From: Streptomyces sp. DH41
GTDB lineage: Bacteria > Actinomycetota > Actinomycetes > Streptomycetales > Streptomycetaceae
Direction of reading: 5' to 3'
Assembly: GCF_029813785.1 (NCBI RefSeq)
Contig: NZ_JARVKY010000013.1
Location: 124,001 to 188,000, forward strand
DNA: 64,000 bases
Shown here piece after piece: positions 41,933-51,056 of this stretch. The translations under genes were made by a program, and so were the position numbers. Positions within the stretch are counted from its first letter, which is position 1. Each line of letters starts with the position of its first letter. The notes under the pieces were generated by a model that ran no database searches, was not told where the DNA came from, and saw nothing but the letters and a program-made list of their open reading frames with translations.

Positions 41933-42709
41933 TCAGTACTTGGGCCCGACGTGGGCGTCCATGAGGGCTACGGAGGCTTTGCGGGCGACGGAGATCGTGA
42001 CGGCCGCGCGGCTTTGATTGAGCGACTTCCACTCGACACCGACGCGGTCGAGAGTGGCGGTGAAGAGCCTGATGATGTCGGTCGACGTGTTGGTGAAGAA
42101 ATACCGGGGGTACTCGTAACGCTTGTACTCACCGGCAACCAGGCGGGTCGTCCAGTTGGTGATGCGACAGCCGTCGGAGTGGATGAGTCCGCGGGTGAAC
42201 TCCCAGGGCTGGGCGTCCACGATCGTCTGCTGCCACGGTGCGAGGGCGATCCTTCGCTCGTGCTTCTTCCCTGGCCCGTGTTGAGGAAAGAAGCATGGCC
42301 AGTGCCCGCTGTAGCCGACCACAGAGGTGTACCCGACGGCTTGGACTCGGTATGCCTTCCCGTTGGGATTGATGGCTTCGATGGCGGCAGCGCACGCGTT
42401 GATGAGCCCGGGCCATGCATCGGCGCATGCGATTCGGAGGAAGTAGCCCGACCTCATGCCGGGACTGATGCAGCCATCGCCGAGATAGAGGCCGAGCAGG
42501 TAGGCGTATGCCGCCCTGTACTTGGGTGGCTCTGCGTTAGGACCGCACAGCGAGCATGAGGTTTGCCGCATACGTGGCAGAGGCTCGATGCGTGTCTGCC
42601 ACGAGCGGATGGCGGCGCGGGATATCCCGGTTTCCTTGCTGACGGAGTTCAGGCTCCGTCCCTGTGCCACCAGTGCCAATGCACGCTTGCGTGTGCTGGT
42701 GTCGTACAT
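41933..42709 (-). CDS. Free-standing HTH plus LAGLIDADG-type endonuclease-like protein
   Basis: A 258-residue protein. Residues 5-40 form a transposase-like helix-turn-helix (STRKRALALVAQGRSLNSVS, then KETGISRAAIRSWQTR). A small Cys pair CSLC follows at 52-55. Two LAGLIDADG-like helices are present: YLLGLYLGDG at 70-79 and FTRGLIHSDG at 171-180, about 100 residues apart as in two-motif monomeric homing endonucleases. Both keep the terminal acidic residue. Codon use is visibly less GC-biased than in the neighbours, suggesting acquisition. It lies directly downstream of a tRNA gene on the same strand. The ATG 42709 has GAGTGA upstream; GTG 42742 is an alternative. It could be a homing endonuclease or a domesticated regulator. 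Confidence 0.75.
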   Translation of the reverse strand: MYDTSTRKRALALVAQGRSLNSVSKETGISRAAIRSWQTRIEPLPRMRQTSCSLCGPNAEPPKYRAAYAYLLGLYLGDGCISPGMRSGYFLRIACADAWPGLINACAAAIEAINPNGKAYRVQAVGYTSVVGYSGHWPCFFPQHGPGKKHERRIALAPWQQTIVDAQPWEFTRGLIHSDGCRITNWTTRLVAGEYKRYEYPRYFFTNTSTDIIRLFTATLDRVGVEWKSLNQSRAAVTISVARKASVALMDAHVGPKY

Positions 42710-42750
42710 GCGGTCACTCTGTGGCGAGGTTGGCAACGACACGCAGTAAA

Positions 42751-42784
42751 AAGTGGATGTTCACGAGAACGTGGACATCCACTT
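42751..42784 (-). terminator. Intrinsic terminator of the tRNA gene
   Basis: On the minus strand, AAGTGGATGT pairs perfectly with ACATCCACTT around a 14-nt loop and is followed by TTTTTAC. It stands between the tRNA and the HTH-LAGLIDADG gene, both read leftward. A smaller CCTTG/CAAGG hairpin lies at 42796-42810. Confidence 0.85.
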
Positions 42785-42815
42785 ACTGGCGTAAACCTTG
42801 GAAAACAAGGAAAAG

Positions 42816-42890
42816 TGCCCCGGGTCGGACTCGAACCGACACTGTATGGGTTTTGAATCCATTGCCTGCTGCCAATTGGGCTACCGGGGC
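42816..42890 (-). tRNA. tRNA with anticodon CAA (nominally Leu) and a short variable loop
   Basis: A 75-nt cloverleaf can be drawn by hand. The acceptor stem is GCCCCGG/CCGGGGC (7 bp) with discriminator A. The D arm contains AATTGGCAGCA with a 3-bp GCC/GGC stem. The anticodon arm ATGGA/CCCAT (last pair A-C mismatched) has loop TTCAAAA, so the anticodon is CAA. The variable loop is only ACAGT, and the T arm is GTCGG-TTCGAGT-CCGAC. CCA is not encoded. By anticodon it reads the Leu codon UUG, but bacterial Leu tRNAs normally have a long class II variable arm. The D arm looks more like a Gln tRNA. Confidence 0.85.
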
Positions 42891-42991
42891 CCGCGGAATC
42901 GAAGGTTTCCCCTGACCCTCCGCGCGTACACCTTACCGCAGCTAGGTAGGCTCTTGTCAGCAGTACCCCTGCCCTGAACGAGGAGCCCTAC

Positions 42992-43648
42992 GTGACCGCC
43001 CCCGAGTCGCCCCAGCCCGTAGACGTGCCCGAAGACGACAAGTCGCACGTTCCTCCGCTGACGACCCGTGTCGTCATCGCCGAGGACGAGGCGCTGATCC
43101 GACTCGATCTCAAAGAGATGCTGGAGGAGGAGGGCTACTCCGTCGTCGGTGAGGCCGGTGACGGTGAGCAGGCCATCGAGCTGGCCCGGGAGCACAAGCC
43201 CGACCTGGTGATCCTCGATGTGAAGATGCCCAAGCTGGACGGCATCTCCGCGGCGGAGAAGATCGCTGAGGAGAGCATCGCGCCGGTGCTGATGCTGACC
43301 GCGTTCTCTCAGCGCGATCTGGTGGAGCGGGCGCGGGATGCCGGGGCGATGGCGTACCTGGTGAAGCCGTTCTCCAAGAGTGATGTCGTGCCGGCGATCG
43401 AGATGGCTGTTTCGCGGTTCACGGAGTTGAAGGCGTTGGAGAAGGAGGTCGCGGACCTGAGTCTGCGGTTGGAGACGCGGAAGCTGGTGGACCGGGCGAA
43501 GTCGGTGTTGCAGACGGAGTACGGCCTGACGGAGCCGGCGGCGTTCCGGTGGATTCAGAAGACGTCGATGGATCGGCGGATGTCGATGCAGCAGGTGGCT
43601 GAGGCGGTCATCGAGGACGCGGAGGAGAAGAAGGCGTCCAAGGGCTGA
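42992..43648 (+). CDS. ANTAR-domain response regulator (PdtaR/NasT type)
   Basis: A 218-residue two-component regulator. After a 25-residue polar N-terminus comes a receiver domain with acidic pocket AEDEALIRLDL, phospho-acceptor Asp76 in LVILDVKMPKLDG, Thr in MLTAFS and Lys in LVKPFSK. A coiled-coil ALEKEVADLSLRLE leads to a C-terminal ANTAR domain (about 150-205, RKLVDRAKSVLQTEYGLTEPAAFRWIQKTSMD). ANTAR proteins bind paired RNA hairpins and prevent termination. GAGGAG lies 6 nt before the GTG. The sensor kinase is not in the window. Its 3' half shows a switch to G-rich codons. Confidence 0.94.
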   Translation: MTAPESPQPVDVPEDDKSHVPPLTTRVVIAEDEALIRLDLKEMLEEEGYSVVGEAGDGEQAIELAREHKPDLVILDVKMPKLDGISAAEKIAEESIAPVLMLTAFSQRDLVERARDAGAMAYLVKPFSKSDVVPAIEMAVSRFTELKALEKEVADLSLRLETRKLVDRAKSVLQTEYGLTEPAAFRWIQKTSMDRRMSMQQVAEAVIEDAEEKKASKG

Positions 43649-43669
43649 GCTCGCCCCCGAAGGAGCATT

Positions 43670-43703
43670 GAGGCCCGCGTCCCCGTCTGGGGGCGCGGGC
43701 CTC
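43670..43703 (+). terminator. Bidirectional terminator between the response regulator and livF
   Basis: Outer 10-bp arms (GAGGCCCGCG / CGCGGGCCTC), a G-T pair and an inner CCCC-gtct-GGGG make a stem of about 15 bp. It lies between convergent stops at 43648 and 43727. Confidence 0.88.
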
Positions 43704-43726
43704 GTCGTGTGGTCGGCCGGTTCGGT

Positions 43727-44439
43727 TCAGTCTTCGCCGAGGTAGGCCTTGCGGACGGATTCGTCGTGGAGGAGGTCCGCTCCGCTGCCGGAGAGGACGA
43801 TGTTGCCGACTTCCATGACGTGGCCGTGGTCGGCGAGGGAGAGGGCGGCTTGGGCGTTCTGTTCGACGAGCAGGATGGTGGTGCCCTGGGATTTCAGTTC
43901 GGCGATCGTGGCCATGATCTTTTGCATCATGATCGGTGAGAGGCCCATGGAGGGTTCGTCGAGCATGAGGAGTTTGGGCTGGGACATGAGGGCGCGGCCC
44001 ATGGCGAGCATTTGCTGTTCGCCGCCGGAGAGGGTGCCTGCGGCTTGTTTGCGGCGTTCGCCGAGGATGGCGAAGAGGTCGTAGGCGCGCTGGATGTCTT
44101 TTTCGATGCCTGGTTTGTCGTTGCGGAGGAAGGCGCCGAGGCGGAGGTTGTCCTCGATGGTCATGCGGGGGAAGATGTGGCGGCCTTCGGGGGAGTGGGC
44201 GAGGCCGAGGGAGACGATTTGGTGGGCGGGGACTTTTTTGAGTGATTTGCCGCCGAACTTTATCTGGCCGCCGACTGGTTTGAGGAGGCCGGAGAGGGTG
44301 CGGAGGGTGGTGGTTTTGCCGGCGCCGTTGGTGCCGATGAGGGTGACCACTTCTCCGGCGTCGACTGTGAAGGAGATGCCTTTGACGGCTTCGATCTTGC
44401 CGTAGGCGACGCGGAGGTCTTCGACCTCGAGGAGTGCGG

Positions 44440-44443
<4 letters not shown>
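43727..44443 (-). CDS. livF: Branched-chain amino-acid ABC transporter, ATPase LivF
   Basis: A 238-residue cytoplasmic ATPase. VAYGKIEAVKGISFTVDAGE is the LivF N-terminus, GTNGAGKTT is Walker A, LSGGEQQMLAMGRAL is the signature and LLMLDEPSMGLSP is Walker B. LLVEQNAQAALSLADHGHVM holds the H-loop region and is typical of LivF. Its ATG overlaps the livG stop by 4 nt. It is the last gene of the liv operon before a strong terminator. Confidence 0.94.
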
Positions 44444-45354
<911 letters not shown>

Positions 45355-45359
45355 GGTGG

Positions 45360-47195
45360 TCAGGCCCCTGTCTTGCTCAGGACTGTGGGCGCTTCGGCCT
45401 CTTCGTGGAATTCCAGTTTGCGGCGTTTGTTGGCGATGAGGCCTTCGGGGCGGAAGCGCATGAGCAGGACGAGTGCGAGTCCGAAGGCGAAGAGCTGGTA
45501 GTCGCCGAGGAACTGGAGTTTGTTGGGGATCAGGAAGAGCAGTGAGGCGCCGATGAGGGGGCCTGCGATGGTGCCCATGCCGCCGAGGACGACGGCGGCG
45601 AGGAGGAAGGCGGAGTTGGGCGGGGAGGTGCCGGCGAAGAGGTACTGCTCGGGGGTGACGGTGTAGGTGACGTGGGCTTGGACGGTGCCGGCGAGGCCGG
45701 CGAGGGTGGCGCCGACGGCGAAGGCGATGAGTTTGACGCGGAAGCCGTTGATGCCCATGGCGAGGGCGGCGGTTTCGTCTTCGCGGATGGCGACCCAGGC
45801 GCGGCCGATGCGGGAGTCGCCGCTGCGTCGGAAGACGAGGACGACGACGGCCGTGATGACGAGCATCAGGAAGAAGTAGTTGGCGAACCGGCCGATGGTG
45901 AAGCCGGCGATGTCGTGCTGGATGCCGAGGTCGAAGCCGAGGATTTTGAGGTCGGGGATGGAGGAGATGCCGTTGGAGCCGTTGGTGAGGTCGGGTCCGG
46001 AGGTGCCGTCGAGGTTGTTGGCGGCGATGCGGAAGATCTCGCCGAAGCCGAGGGTGACGATGGCGAGGTAGTCGCCGCGCAGTCGCAGTGTCGGGGCGCC
46101 GATGAGGACGCCGAAGACGAGGGAGGCGGCGGCGCCGACGAGGACGGCGGCCCAGAAGGGGAAGTGGACGCCGAAGGGGGAGCTCTGGGAGCCGGAGACG
46201 AGGGAGGCGGCGTAGGCGCCGACGCCGAGGAAGGCGACGTAGCCGAGGTCGAGGAGGCCTGCGAGGCCGACGACGATGTTGAGGCCGAGGGCGACGGTGG
46301 CGAAGATGAGGATGTAGACGCCGATGGTGGCGTACTGGTCGTCGGTCTGGGTGAAGGGGAAGCAGGCCGCCGCGATGAAGGCGCCGCAGATGGTGATGTT
46401 CTGGTGGCGTGCGGTGAGCTGGGTGACCTGGGAGATCAGGCCGGAGGCGTTGAGGGCGGCGAAGCCGAATCCGGCCATGATGAGGAAGCCGACGAAGAGT
46501 TCGTCGTACTCGGTGCCGATGCCGTAGGTGAAGACGAGCAGGGCGATGGCGAGGACGGCGACGATGATGAGGATCTCGGCGTAGGCGGGGAGTGCGCGTA
46601 CGGGGCGGGGGGCGCCGGGGGCGAAGGCGGCCCTGATGGTCTGCCAGTTCTGGGCGGTGGTGTGCCTGAACTTCTCCCAGCCGGTGTCGTCGGGGTCGAA
46701 GGGGTCGGGTTCGGGGCGTTCGAAGGGCAGGGCGAGCGCGCCGAGGAGGGCGATCAGGGTGACGGCCGCCGCGATGTATCCGCCGGGCTCCAGGTTGACG
46801 AGGCCGCCGAGTTGGGCGCTGATCGCGATGATCGTGTACCAGGTGGTGGCGAAGGTGGCGAGGGCGGCGAATCTGATGGCCGCGTCGGCGCCGGAGGGGG
46901 CGAGCCAGCGGAGTCCTTTGACGCCGTAGGAGGCGAGGCCGAAGAGGGTGGTGAGGGCTCCGCCGATGAGGGCGAGGACCTGTAGGCCGCCGGGGTAGCC
47001 GTAGACGGTGAGGTCGCCGGGGAATTCGGCGGTCCAGGTCCAGGCGAGGAAGGTGGAGATGATGGTGAGGAGGCCGCCGCCGGTGGCGAGGGCGCGGCCG
47101 ATGTGCGGGGGTATGCCGATGAGGCCGGTGCGGGTGTCGGGGGCGGGGGTGCCGGCGGTCTTGGGGGCGGTGGTGTGTGTGGTCATCGGTGTCAC
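45360..47195 (-). CDS. livM: Branched-chain amino-acid ABC transporter, permease LivM with N-terminal extension
   Basis: A 611-residue membrane protein. The conserved LivM core starts around residue 290 (YATIGVYILIFATVALGLNIVVGLAGLLDLGYVAFLGVGAY in segments). Its cytoplasmic coupling segment is SGDSRIGRAWVAIREDETAALAMGIN. The first 280 residues add at least six more hydrophobic segments, making it far longer than typical 300-425-residue LivM proteins. The GTG at 47195 overlaps the livH stop (GTGA), supporting this start. It forms the channel with LivH. Confidence 0.92.
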   Translation of the reverse strand: MTPMTTHTTAPKTAGTPAPDTRTGLIGIPPHIGRALATGGGLLTIISTFLAWTWTAEFPGDLTVYGYPGGLQVLALIGGALTTLFGLASYGVKGLRWLAPSGADAAIRFAALATFATTWYTIIAISAQLGGLVNLEPGGYIAAAVTLIALLGALALPFERPEPDPFDPDDTGWEKFRHTTAQNWQTIRAAFAPGAPRPVRALPAYAEILIIVAVLAIALLVFTYGIGTEYDELFVGFLIMAGFGFAALNASGLISQVTQLTARHQNITICGAFIAAACFPFTQTDDQYATIGVYILIFATVALGLNIVVGLAGLLDLGYVAFLGVGAYAASLVSGSQSSPFGVHFPFWAAVLVGAAASLVFGVLIGAPTLRLRGDYLAIVTLGFGEIFRIAANNLDGTSGPDLTNGSNGISSIPDLKILGFDLGIQHDIAGFTIGRFANYFFLMLVITAVVVLVFRRSGDSRIGRAWVAIREDETAALAMGINGFRVKLIAFAVGATLAGLAGTVQAHVTYTVTPEQYLFAGTSPPNSAFLLAAVVLGGMGTIAGPLIGASLLFLIPNKLQFLGDYQLFAFGLALVLLMRFRPEGLIANKRRKLEFHEEAEAPTVLSKTGA

Positions 47196-48124
47196 GCCCT
47201 GTCCGCGACGCGTTCGCCGAGCAGGCCTTGCGGCCTGAGCAGCAGTACGAGGATGAGGAGGATGAAGGCCCAGACGTCTGCCCAGGACTGGCTGCCGAAC
47301 TGGTCGAGTCCGGGGACGTCGGCGATGTAGGCGGTGGCGAGGGTTTCGGCGACGCCGAGGACGATGCCGCCGATCATGGCGCCGTAGATGTTGCCGATGC
47401 CGCCGAGGACGGCCGCGGTGAAGGCCTTGAGTCCCAGGATGAAGCCCATTTTGAATTCGATCTGGCCGTACTTGAGGCCGTAGGCGACGCCTCCGACGGC
47501 GGCGAAGACGGCGCCGAGGGCGAAGGCGACCACGATGATGCGGTCGGTGTTGACGCCCATGAGTTTGGCGGTGTCGGGGTCCTGGGCGGTGGCCTGCATG
47601 CCGCGTCCGGTGCGGGTCTTCATCACGAAGTAGGCGAGGACGGCCATGCTGATGGGTGCGGCGGTGAACAGGAAGATGTCGCCGGTCTGGATGGTGACGT
47701 TGCCGATGTGGAAGGGGCCGCCGTCGATCTGGGGGAAGGTGCGGGCGGATTTGGCGTCGGGGTACCAGGCCCAGACCGCCTGCTGGAGGGCGAGGGAGAG
47801 GCCGATGGCGGTGATGAGTGGGGCGAGGCGGGGCGCGCCGCGCAGTGGGCGGTAGGCGAACCGTTCCGCCCCGACGGCGACGGTGGTTGAGACGATGACC
47901 GCGCCGATGAGCATCAGGGGCAGGGCGATCAGCATGGAGGTGCCGTCGGGCAGGATGTATATGTAGACCGTGAGTGCGCCGAAGGCGCCGGTCATGAAGA
48001 TCTCGCCGTGGGCGAAGTTGATGAGCTGGACGATGCCGTAGACCATTGTGTAGCCGATGGCGACCAGCCCGTACATGGATCCCAGTAGCAGGCCGTTGAC
48101 CAGCTGCTGCGGCAGTTCGTTCAC
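47192..48124 (-). CDS. livH: Branched-chain amino-acid ABC transporter, permease LivH
   Basis: A 310-residue membrane permease with about eight helices. LVNGLLLGSMYGLVAIGYTMVYGIVQLINFAHGEIFM (read in parts) is the LivH N-terminus. MKTRTGRGMQATAQDPDTAKLMGVNTDRII is the cytoplasmic coupling loop that contacts the ATPases. GGBGN-like GLKAFTAAVLGGIGNIYGAM is a further signature. The GTG at 48124 follows GGAGG by 8 nt. It overlaps livM by 4 nt. Confidence 0.94.
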   Translation of the reverse strand: MNELPQQLVNGLLLGSMYGLVAIGYTMVYGIVQLINFAHGEIFMTGAFGALTVYIYILPDGTSMLIALPLMLIGAVIVSTTVAVGAERFAYRPLRGAPRLAPLITAIGLSLALQQAVWAWYPDAKSARTFPQIDGGPFHIGNVTIQTGDIFLFTAAPISMAVLAYFVMKTRTGRGMQATAQDPDTAKLMGVNTDRIIVVAFALGAVFAAVGGVAYGLKYGQIEFKMGFILGLKAFTAAVLGGIGNIYGAMIGGIVLGVAETLATAYIADVPGLDQFGSQSWADVWAFILLILVLLLRPQGLLGERVADRA

Positions 48125-48178
48125 CGCATGTCCTCCGAGACTTTCGGACGTTCGACGGATGTGGCCGGATGCGAGTGA

Positions 48179-48210
48179 GCGCGGGGCGCTTGTGGCACAG
48201 CGCCCCGCGC
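48179..48210 (-). terminator. Hairpin between livK and livH
   Basis: Perfect 12-bp arms (GCGCGGGGCGCT / AGCGCCCCGCGC) with an 8-nt loop in the 121-bp gap between livK and livH, and no T run. It may act as a partial terminator or 3' stabiliser that lets the binding protein be made in excess over the membrane components. Confidence 0.65.
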
Positions 48211-48245
48211 GGCTCTTCCGTGGTGCGGGTTTCCTGCCGGTCGGG

Positions 48246-49481
48246 TCAGCCGGTGTAGGTGCCGGACTTCACGGTGCTCCAGTCGCCGTTCTCGACGGCG
48301 TAGACGGTGAGCTGCTTGTTGGTGGCGTCACCGAATTCGTCGAAGGAGACCTTGCCGGTCACGCCGTCGAAGGAGACGTTCTGCATGGCCTCGGTGACCT
48401 GGGCGCGGGCGTCGTCGGGGAGCTTTCCGTCGTTCTTCTCGACGACTGTCTTGACGGCTTCGATGATCGCCCAGGCGGAGTCGTAGGAGTAGCCGCCGTA
48501 GGCTTCGAAGGGTTCCTTGTAGCCTTCGGCCTTGTAGTTGGCGACGAATTCCTTGGCCGAGGGGAGTTCTTCGACGGGTGCGCCGACGGAGGTGGCGAGG
48601 TCGCCGACGCCTTCGGGGCCGGCGAGCTTGATGAAGTCGGCGCTCTTGATGCCGTCGCCGCCGACCAGGGGGATTTTGGCGCCGGCGGCCTTGATCTGCT
48701 TGCTGAGGGGGCCGGCCTGCGGGTATTCGCCGCCGTAGTAGACGACGTCGGCGCCGGAGTTCTTGACCTTGGTGGCGACCGCGGCGAAGTCCTTGGTGTC
48801 CGGGTTGATGTGCTCGGTGCCGACGACCTGGCCGCCGAGTTTCTTGAACTCGTCGGTGAAGGTGGCGGCGAGGCCGGCGCCGTAGGTCTTCTTGTCGTCG
48901 ATGACGAAGACCTTTTTCTTCTTGAAGTCGTTGTAGACGTACTGCGCGGCGAACGGGCCCTGGATGGCGTCGGTGGTCGCGGTGCGGAAGTACGAGTCGT
49001 ACTGGCGGACCTTCTTGGTGCGCCAGTCCGGGCCCTGGGTGAGGCCGGGGCCGGTGTTGGCGGGGGAGACCTCGACCAGTTTGGCGGTGTCGAAGACCTT
49101 CTGCATGGACTCGCCGACCGAGGAGTTCAGCGGGCCTACGACGCCGAGGACGTCGTCGTTGGCGACGAGTTGGGTGGCGTTCTGCTGGCCGACGGAGGGC
49201 TGGCCCTGGTCGTCGAGGGCTTCGACCTCGAAGGTGATGCCGTCGACGGTCTTTTCCTTGTTGGCGGTCTTGGCCGCGAGGTCCACCGAGTTCTTGATGC
49301 CGAGGCCCAGCGCGGACAGGTCGCCGGTCAGCGGGGCGTCGACGCCGATGACGACGGTGGTGCCACCGCCGCCGTTGCCGGAGTCCGAGCCGCCGTCGTC
49401 GTCGCGTGAACCGCAGGCGGTGAGGGTGAGCGCTCCCGCCGCCAGAGCAGCGGTGATGGAGATGAGCGAACGTTGACGCAC
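48246..49481 (-). CDS. livK: Branched-chain amino-acid ABC transporter, substrate-binding lipoprotein LivK
   Basis: A 411-residue lipoprotein that captures the amino acid outside the cell. A signal peptide of 22 residues ends in the lipobox LTAC with the acylated Cys23, followed by a Gly/Ser/Asp linker. The periplasmic-binding-protein type I fold starts at TTVVIGVDAPLTGDLSALG. VLGVVGPLNSSVGESM and KKVFVIDDKKTYGAGLA are typical Leu/Ile/Val-binding segments. The GTG at 49481 follows GGAAAGGA by about 6 nt. The lgt gene in this window encodes the enzyme that would lipidate it. Confidence 0.94.
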   Translation of the reverse strand: MRQRSLISITAALAAGALTLTACGSRDDDGGSDSGNGGGGTTVVIGVDAPLTGDLSALGLGIKNSVDLAAKTANKEKTVDGITFEVEALDDQGQPSVGQQNATQLVANDDVLGVVGPLNSSVGESMQKVFDTAKLVEVSPANTGPGLTQGPDWRTKKVRQYDSYFRTATTDAIQGPFAAQYVYNDFKKKKVFVIDDKKTYGAGLAATFTDEFKKLGGQVVGTEHINPDTKDFAAVATKVKNSGADVVYYGGEYPQAGPLSKQIKAAGAKIPLVGGDGIKSADFIKLAGPEGVGDLATSVGAPVEELPSAKEFVANYKAEGYKEPFEAYGGYSYDSAWAIIEAVKTVVEKNDGKLPDDARAQVTEAMQNVSFDGVTGKVSFDEFGDATNKQLTVYAVENGDWSTVKSGTYTG

Positions 49482-49768
49482 GATCAGTCCTTTCCCTGGC
49501 ACAGCCGCTTCCCCGTGGAGGCGGCCGAGTCGAGCGCTGGGCCGAAGTGACAATCGGACGGCGCGGTGACTGGCCGTGACTCTAAGCGGGTGTGGGGAAC
49601 GTGGAGGAGGGTCTGACTCAGGCTGTGACGCTCTTGTTATGACACGGGGTAATGCAGAGCGGTACTGGCTGGGAAGAAGGGCGGAATTCCGGCCGATTCG
49701 CCCTGTCCACATGTTGAGAACCTGCAGGACCGACGCTCCGCGCTCAGGAGTCTCGGGTGTTTTGGTGA
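49482..49768. other. Upstream region of livK, no gene
   Basis: 287 bp between livK and the next leftward gene. It is less GC-rich than the flanks. On the minus strand TTAGAGT (plus 49578-49584) may be a -10 box for livK, but no matching -35 is evident. No terminator hairpin or other element is convincing. Confidence 0.4.
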
Positions 49769-50380
49769 TTACCGGGAAACGTTGCCGCAGGTGGCTTCCA
49801 GGGCATGTGAGAGGTGCTGTGCATAGCGTGGTCCGAGGATGAAACTGTGGGCCTCTATTGCGTCCGTATTACGCAGCGTTACATCCAGGAAAGGGAGTCC
49901 GGGGTTCCGCGGTGTTTTATCGCATTCCGTCACCCGCACCGTGAGGATGATCTTGCGGGCGGAATGCGTCTTTGTCTGGAAAGGTGCCGCGGGTGACGAC
50001 GTCATCGAGAGGCCGGCGTAGGGCTGGGTCAGTCCCGTCACGGTGACGGGCGGTCCGGACCGCACGCTCAGCCGCACCGCGAAGCTGAAGTCGCCGGGGT
50101 CGGCGCCGCCGGGGCCGGGCACCGCGTCCAGGTAGTCGAGGTCGACCGCCTGGGAGGCGGGCGGCGGCGGGGGCGGCGGCGGCTGCCGCGGCCGGTCGGC
50201 GTACAGGTAGCCGCCGCCCGCCAGGACGACGAGCGCCGCGGCGGCCGTGAGGACGGCCTGCCGGTGGCGGTCGTAGCGCCGGGCGATACGTCCGCGTGGC
50301 CGGACGCGGGGCCGGGGCGCGTCCGAGGCGTCCCAGGCGCGGGTGCCCTCGCCCGGCTCGACGGGGCCGGTGCCGCTCAC
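49769..50380 (-). CDS. Hypothetical protein with one transmembrane helix
   Basis: A 203-residue protein of unknown family. A basic cytoplasmic N-terminus (RVRPRGRIARRYDRHRQ) precedes one helix (AVLTAAAALVVLAGGGYLYA) and an eight-proline run. An exported domain then follows, with beta-rich text such as DFSFAVRLSVRSGPPVTVTGLTQPYAGL and a last segment RNTDAIEAHSFILGPRYAQHL. The chosen GTG 50380 overlaps the stop of the upstream gene (GTGA); GTG 50386 is an alternative. It is probably co-expressed with the neighbouring lipoprotein-like gene. Codons in the last 60 residues are less GC-biased. Confidence 0.6.
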   Translation of the reverse strand: MSGTGPVEPGEGTRAWDASDAPRPRVRPRGRIARRYDRHRQAVLTAAAALVVLAGGGYLYADRPRQPPPPPPPPASQAVDLDYLDAVPGPGGADPGDFSFAVRLSVRSGPPVTVTGLTQPYAGLSMTSSPAAPFQTKTHSARKIILTVRVTECDKTPRNPGLPFLDVTLRNTDAIEAHSFILGPRYAQHLSHALEATCGNVSR

Positions 50381-50925
50381 TGCCACGGGCCGTCGCTCGG
50401 ACCGCCCTCGCGGTACTGTTCGGCGCACGCCGCACGCACCTGGCGGTCGGTCAGCTCCTCGGCGGCCCGGACGCCCTGATGGCGTTTCGTGGCTCGCGCG
50501 GCCTCCATGACCTCCCGCAGGATGTCGTACTGGCGGTTGGACAACCCCATCGACTGGTAGTCGCCGTAGGGCTCGCCGTCGTGCGGCATCTCTCGCGCCC
50601 AGTGGCCGACGGTGCTCGTGCACCACCGCGCCGGGGACGGCGTCCGTCGGACCACCGCCGGCGCGGTCGCTTCGGTGGCGGCGGTGGGACCGGCCTCGTT
50701 GGTGCCAGGGTTGCCGCTGCCGCAGGCCGTCGCCAGGGCCGCGGTCGGCAGGGCCGGCGCGAACACGAGCAGCGCGGGCGCGATGCGTGCGTGCGCGAGC
50801 CGTCGGTGCGTGGCGTGTGCGTGCGCTGTCCGCTCGTGCGTGGCGTGTGTGTGCGTGAGCCGTGCGTGCGTGAAGCGGAACCGCCGAGCCGCCGCCCCCG
50901 GCCTGGGGGCCCCTCCCCGTCCCAT
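50377..50925 (-). CDS. Hypothetical lipoprotein-like protein with His/Thr repeat
   Basis: A 182-residue open frame. The N-terminal 50 residues include a 10-residue repeat rich in His, Ala, Thr and Arg encoded by a 30-bp DNA duplication. A hydrophobic stretch ending in AALATACGSG follows and resembles a lipobox. The last 110 residues (ARWCTSTVGHWAREMPHDGE onwards to ELTDRQVRAACAEQYREGG) look like a real soluble domain with conserved-looking Cys and Trp. The true start is uncertain and may lie after the repeat. Coupled to the downstream gene by GTGA. No function can be given. Confidence 0.5.
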   Translation of the reverse strand: MGRGGAPRPGAAARRFRFTHARLTHTHATHERTAHAHATHRRLAHARIAPALLVFAPALPTAALATACGSGNPGTNEAGPTAATEATAPAVVRRTPSPARWCTSTVGHWAREMPHDGEPYGDYQSMGLSNRQYDILREVMEAARATKRHQGVRAAEELTDRQVRAACAEQYREGGPSDGPWQ

Positions 50926-51056
50926 GCCCCGACGCTAGAGCGCCGGGTCGCCGGCGGCAATGGCCGTGGCCGGGAGGGACACGATGACCGGGGACGACGA
51001 GGCGGCCGGGGTCGGTGGGGCGGCCGGGGGCGGTTTCGTGCCCGGCGGTACGCCGC

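Noticed and set aside
42796..42810. Small CCTTG/CAAGG hairpin just after the tRNA as a separate regulatory element
   Set aside because: A 5-bp stem this close to the tRNA 3' end is better read as part of the precursor trailer; the following 10-bp hairpin with its T run explains termination.
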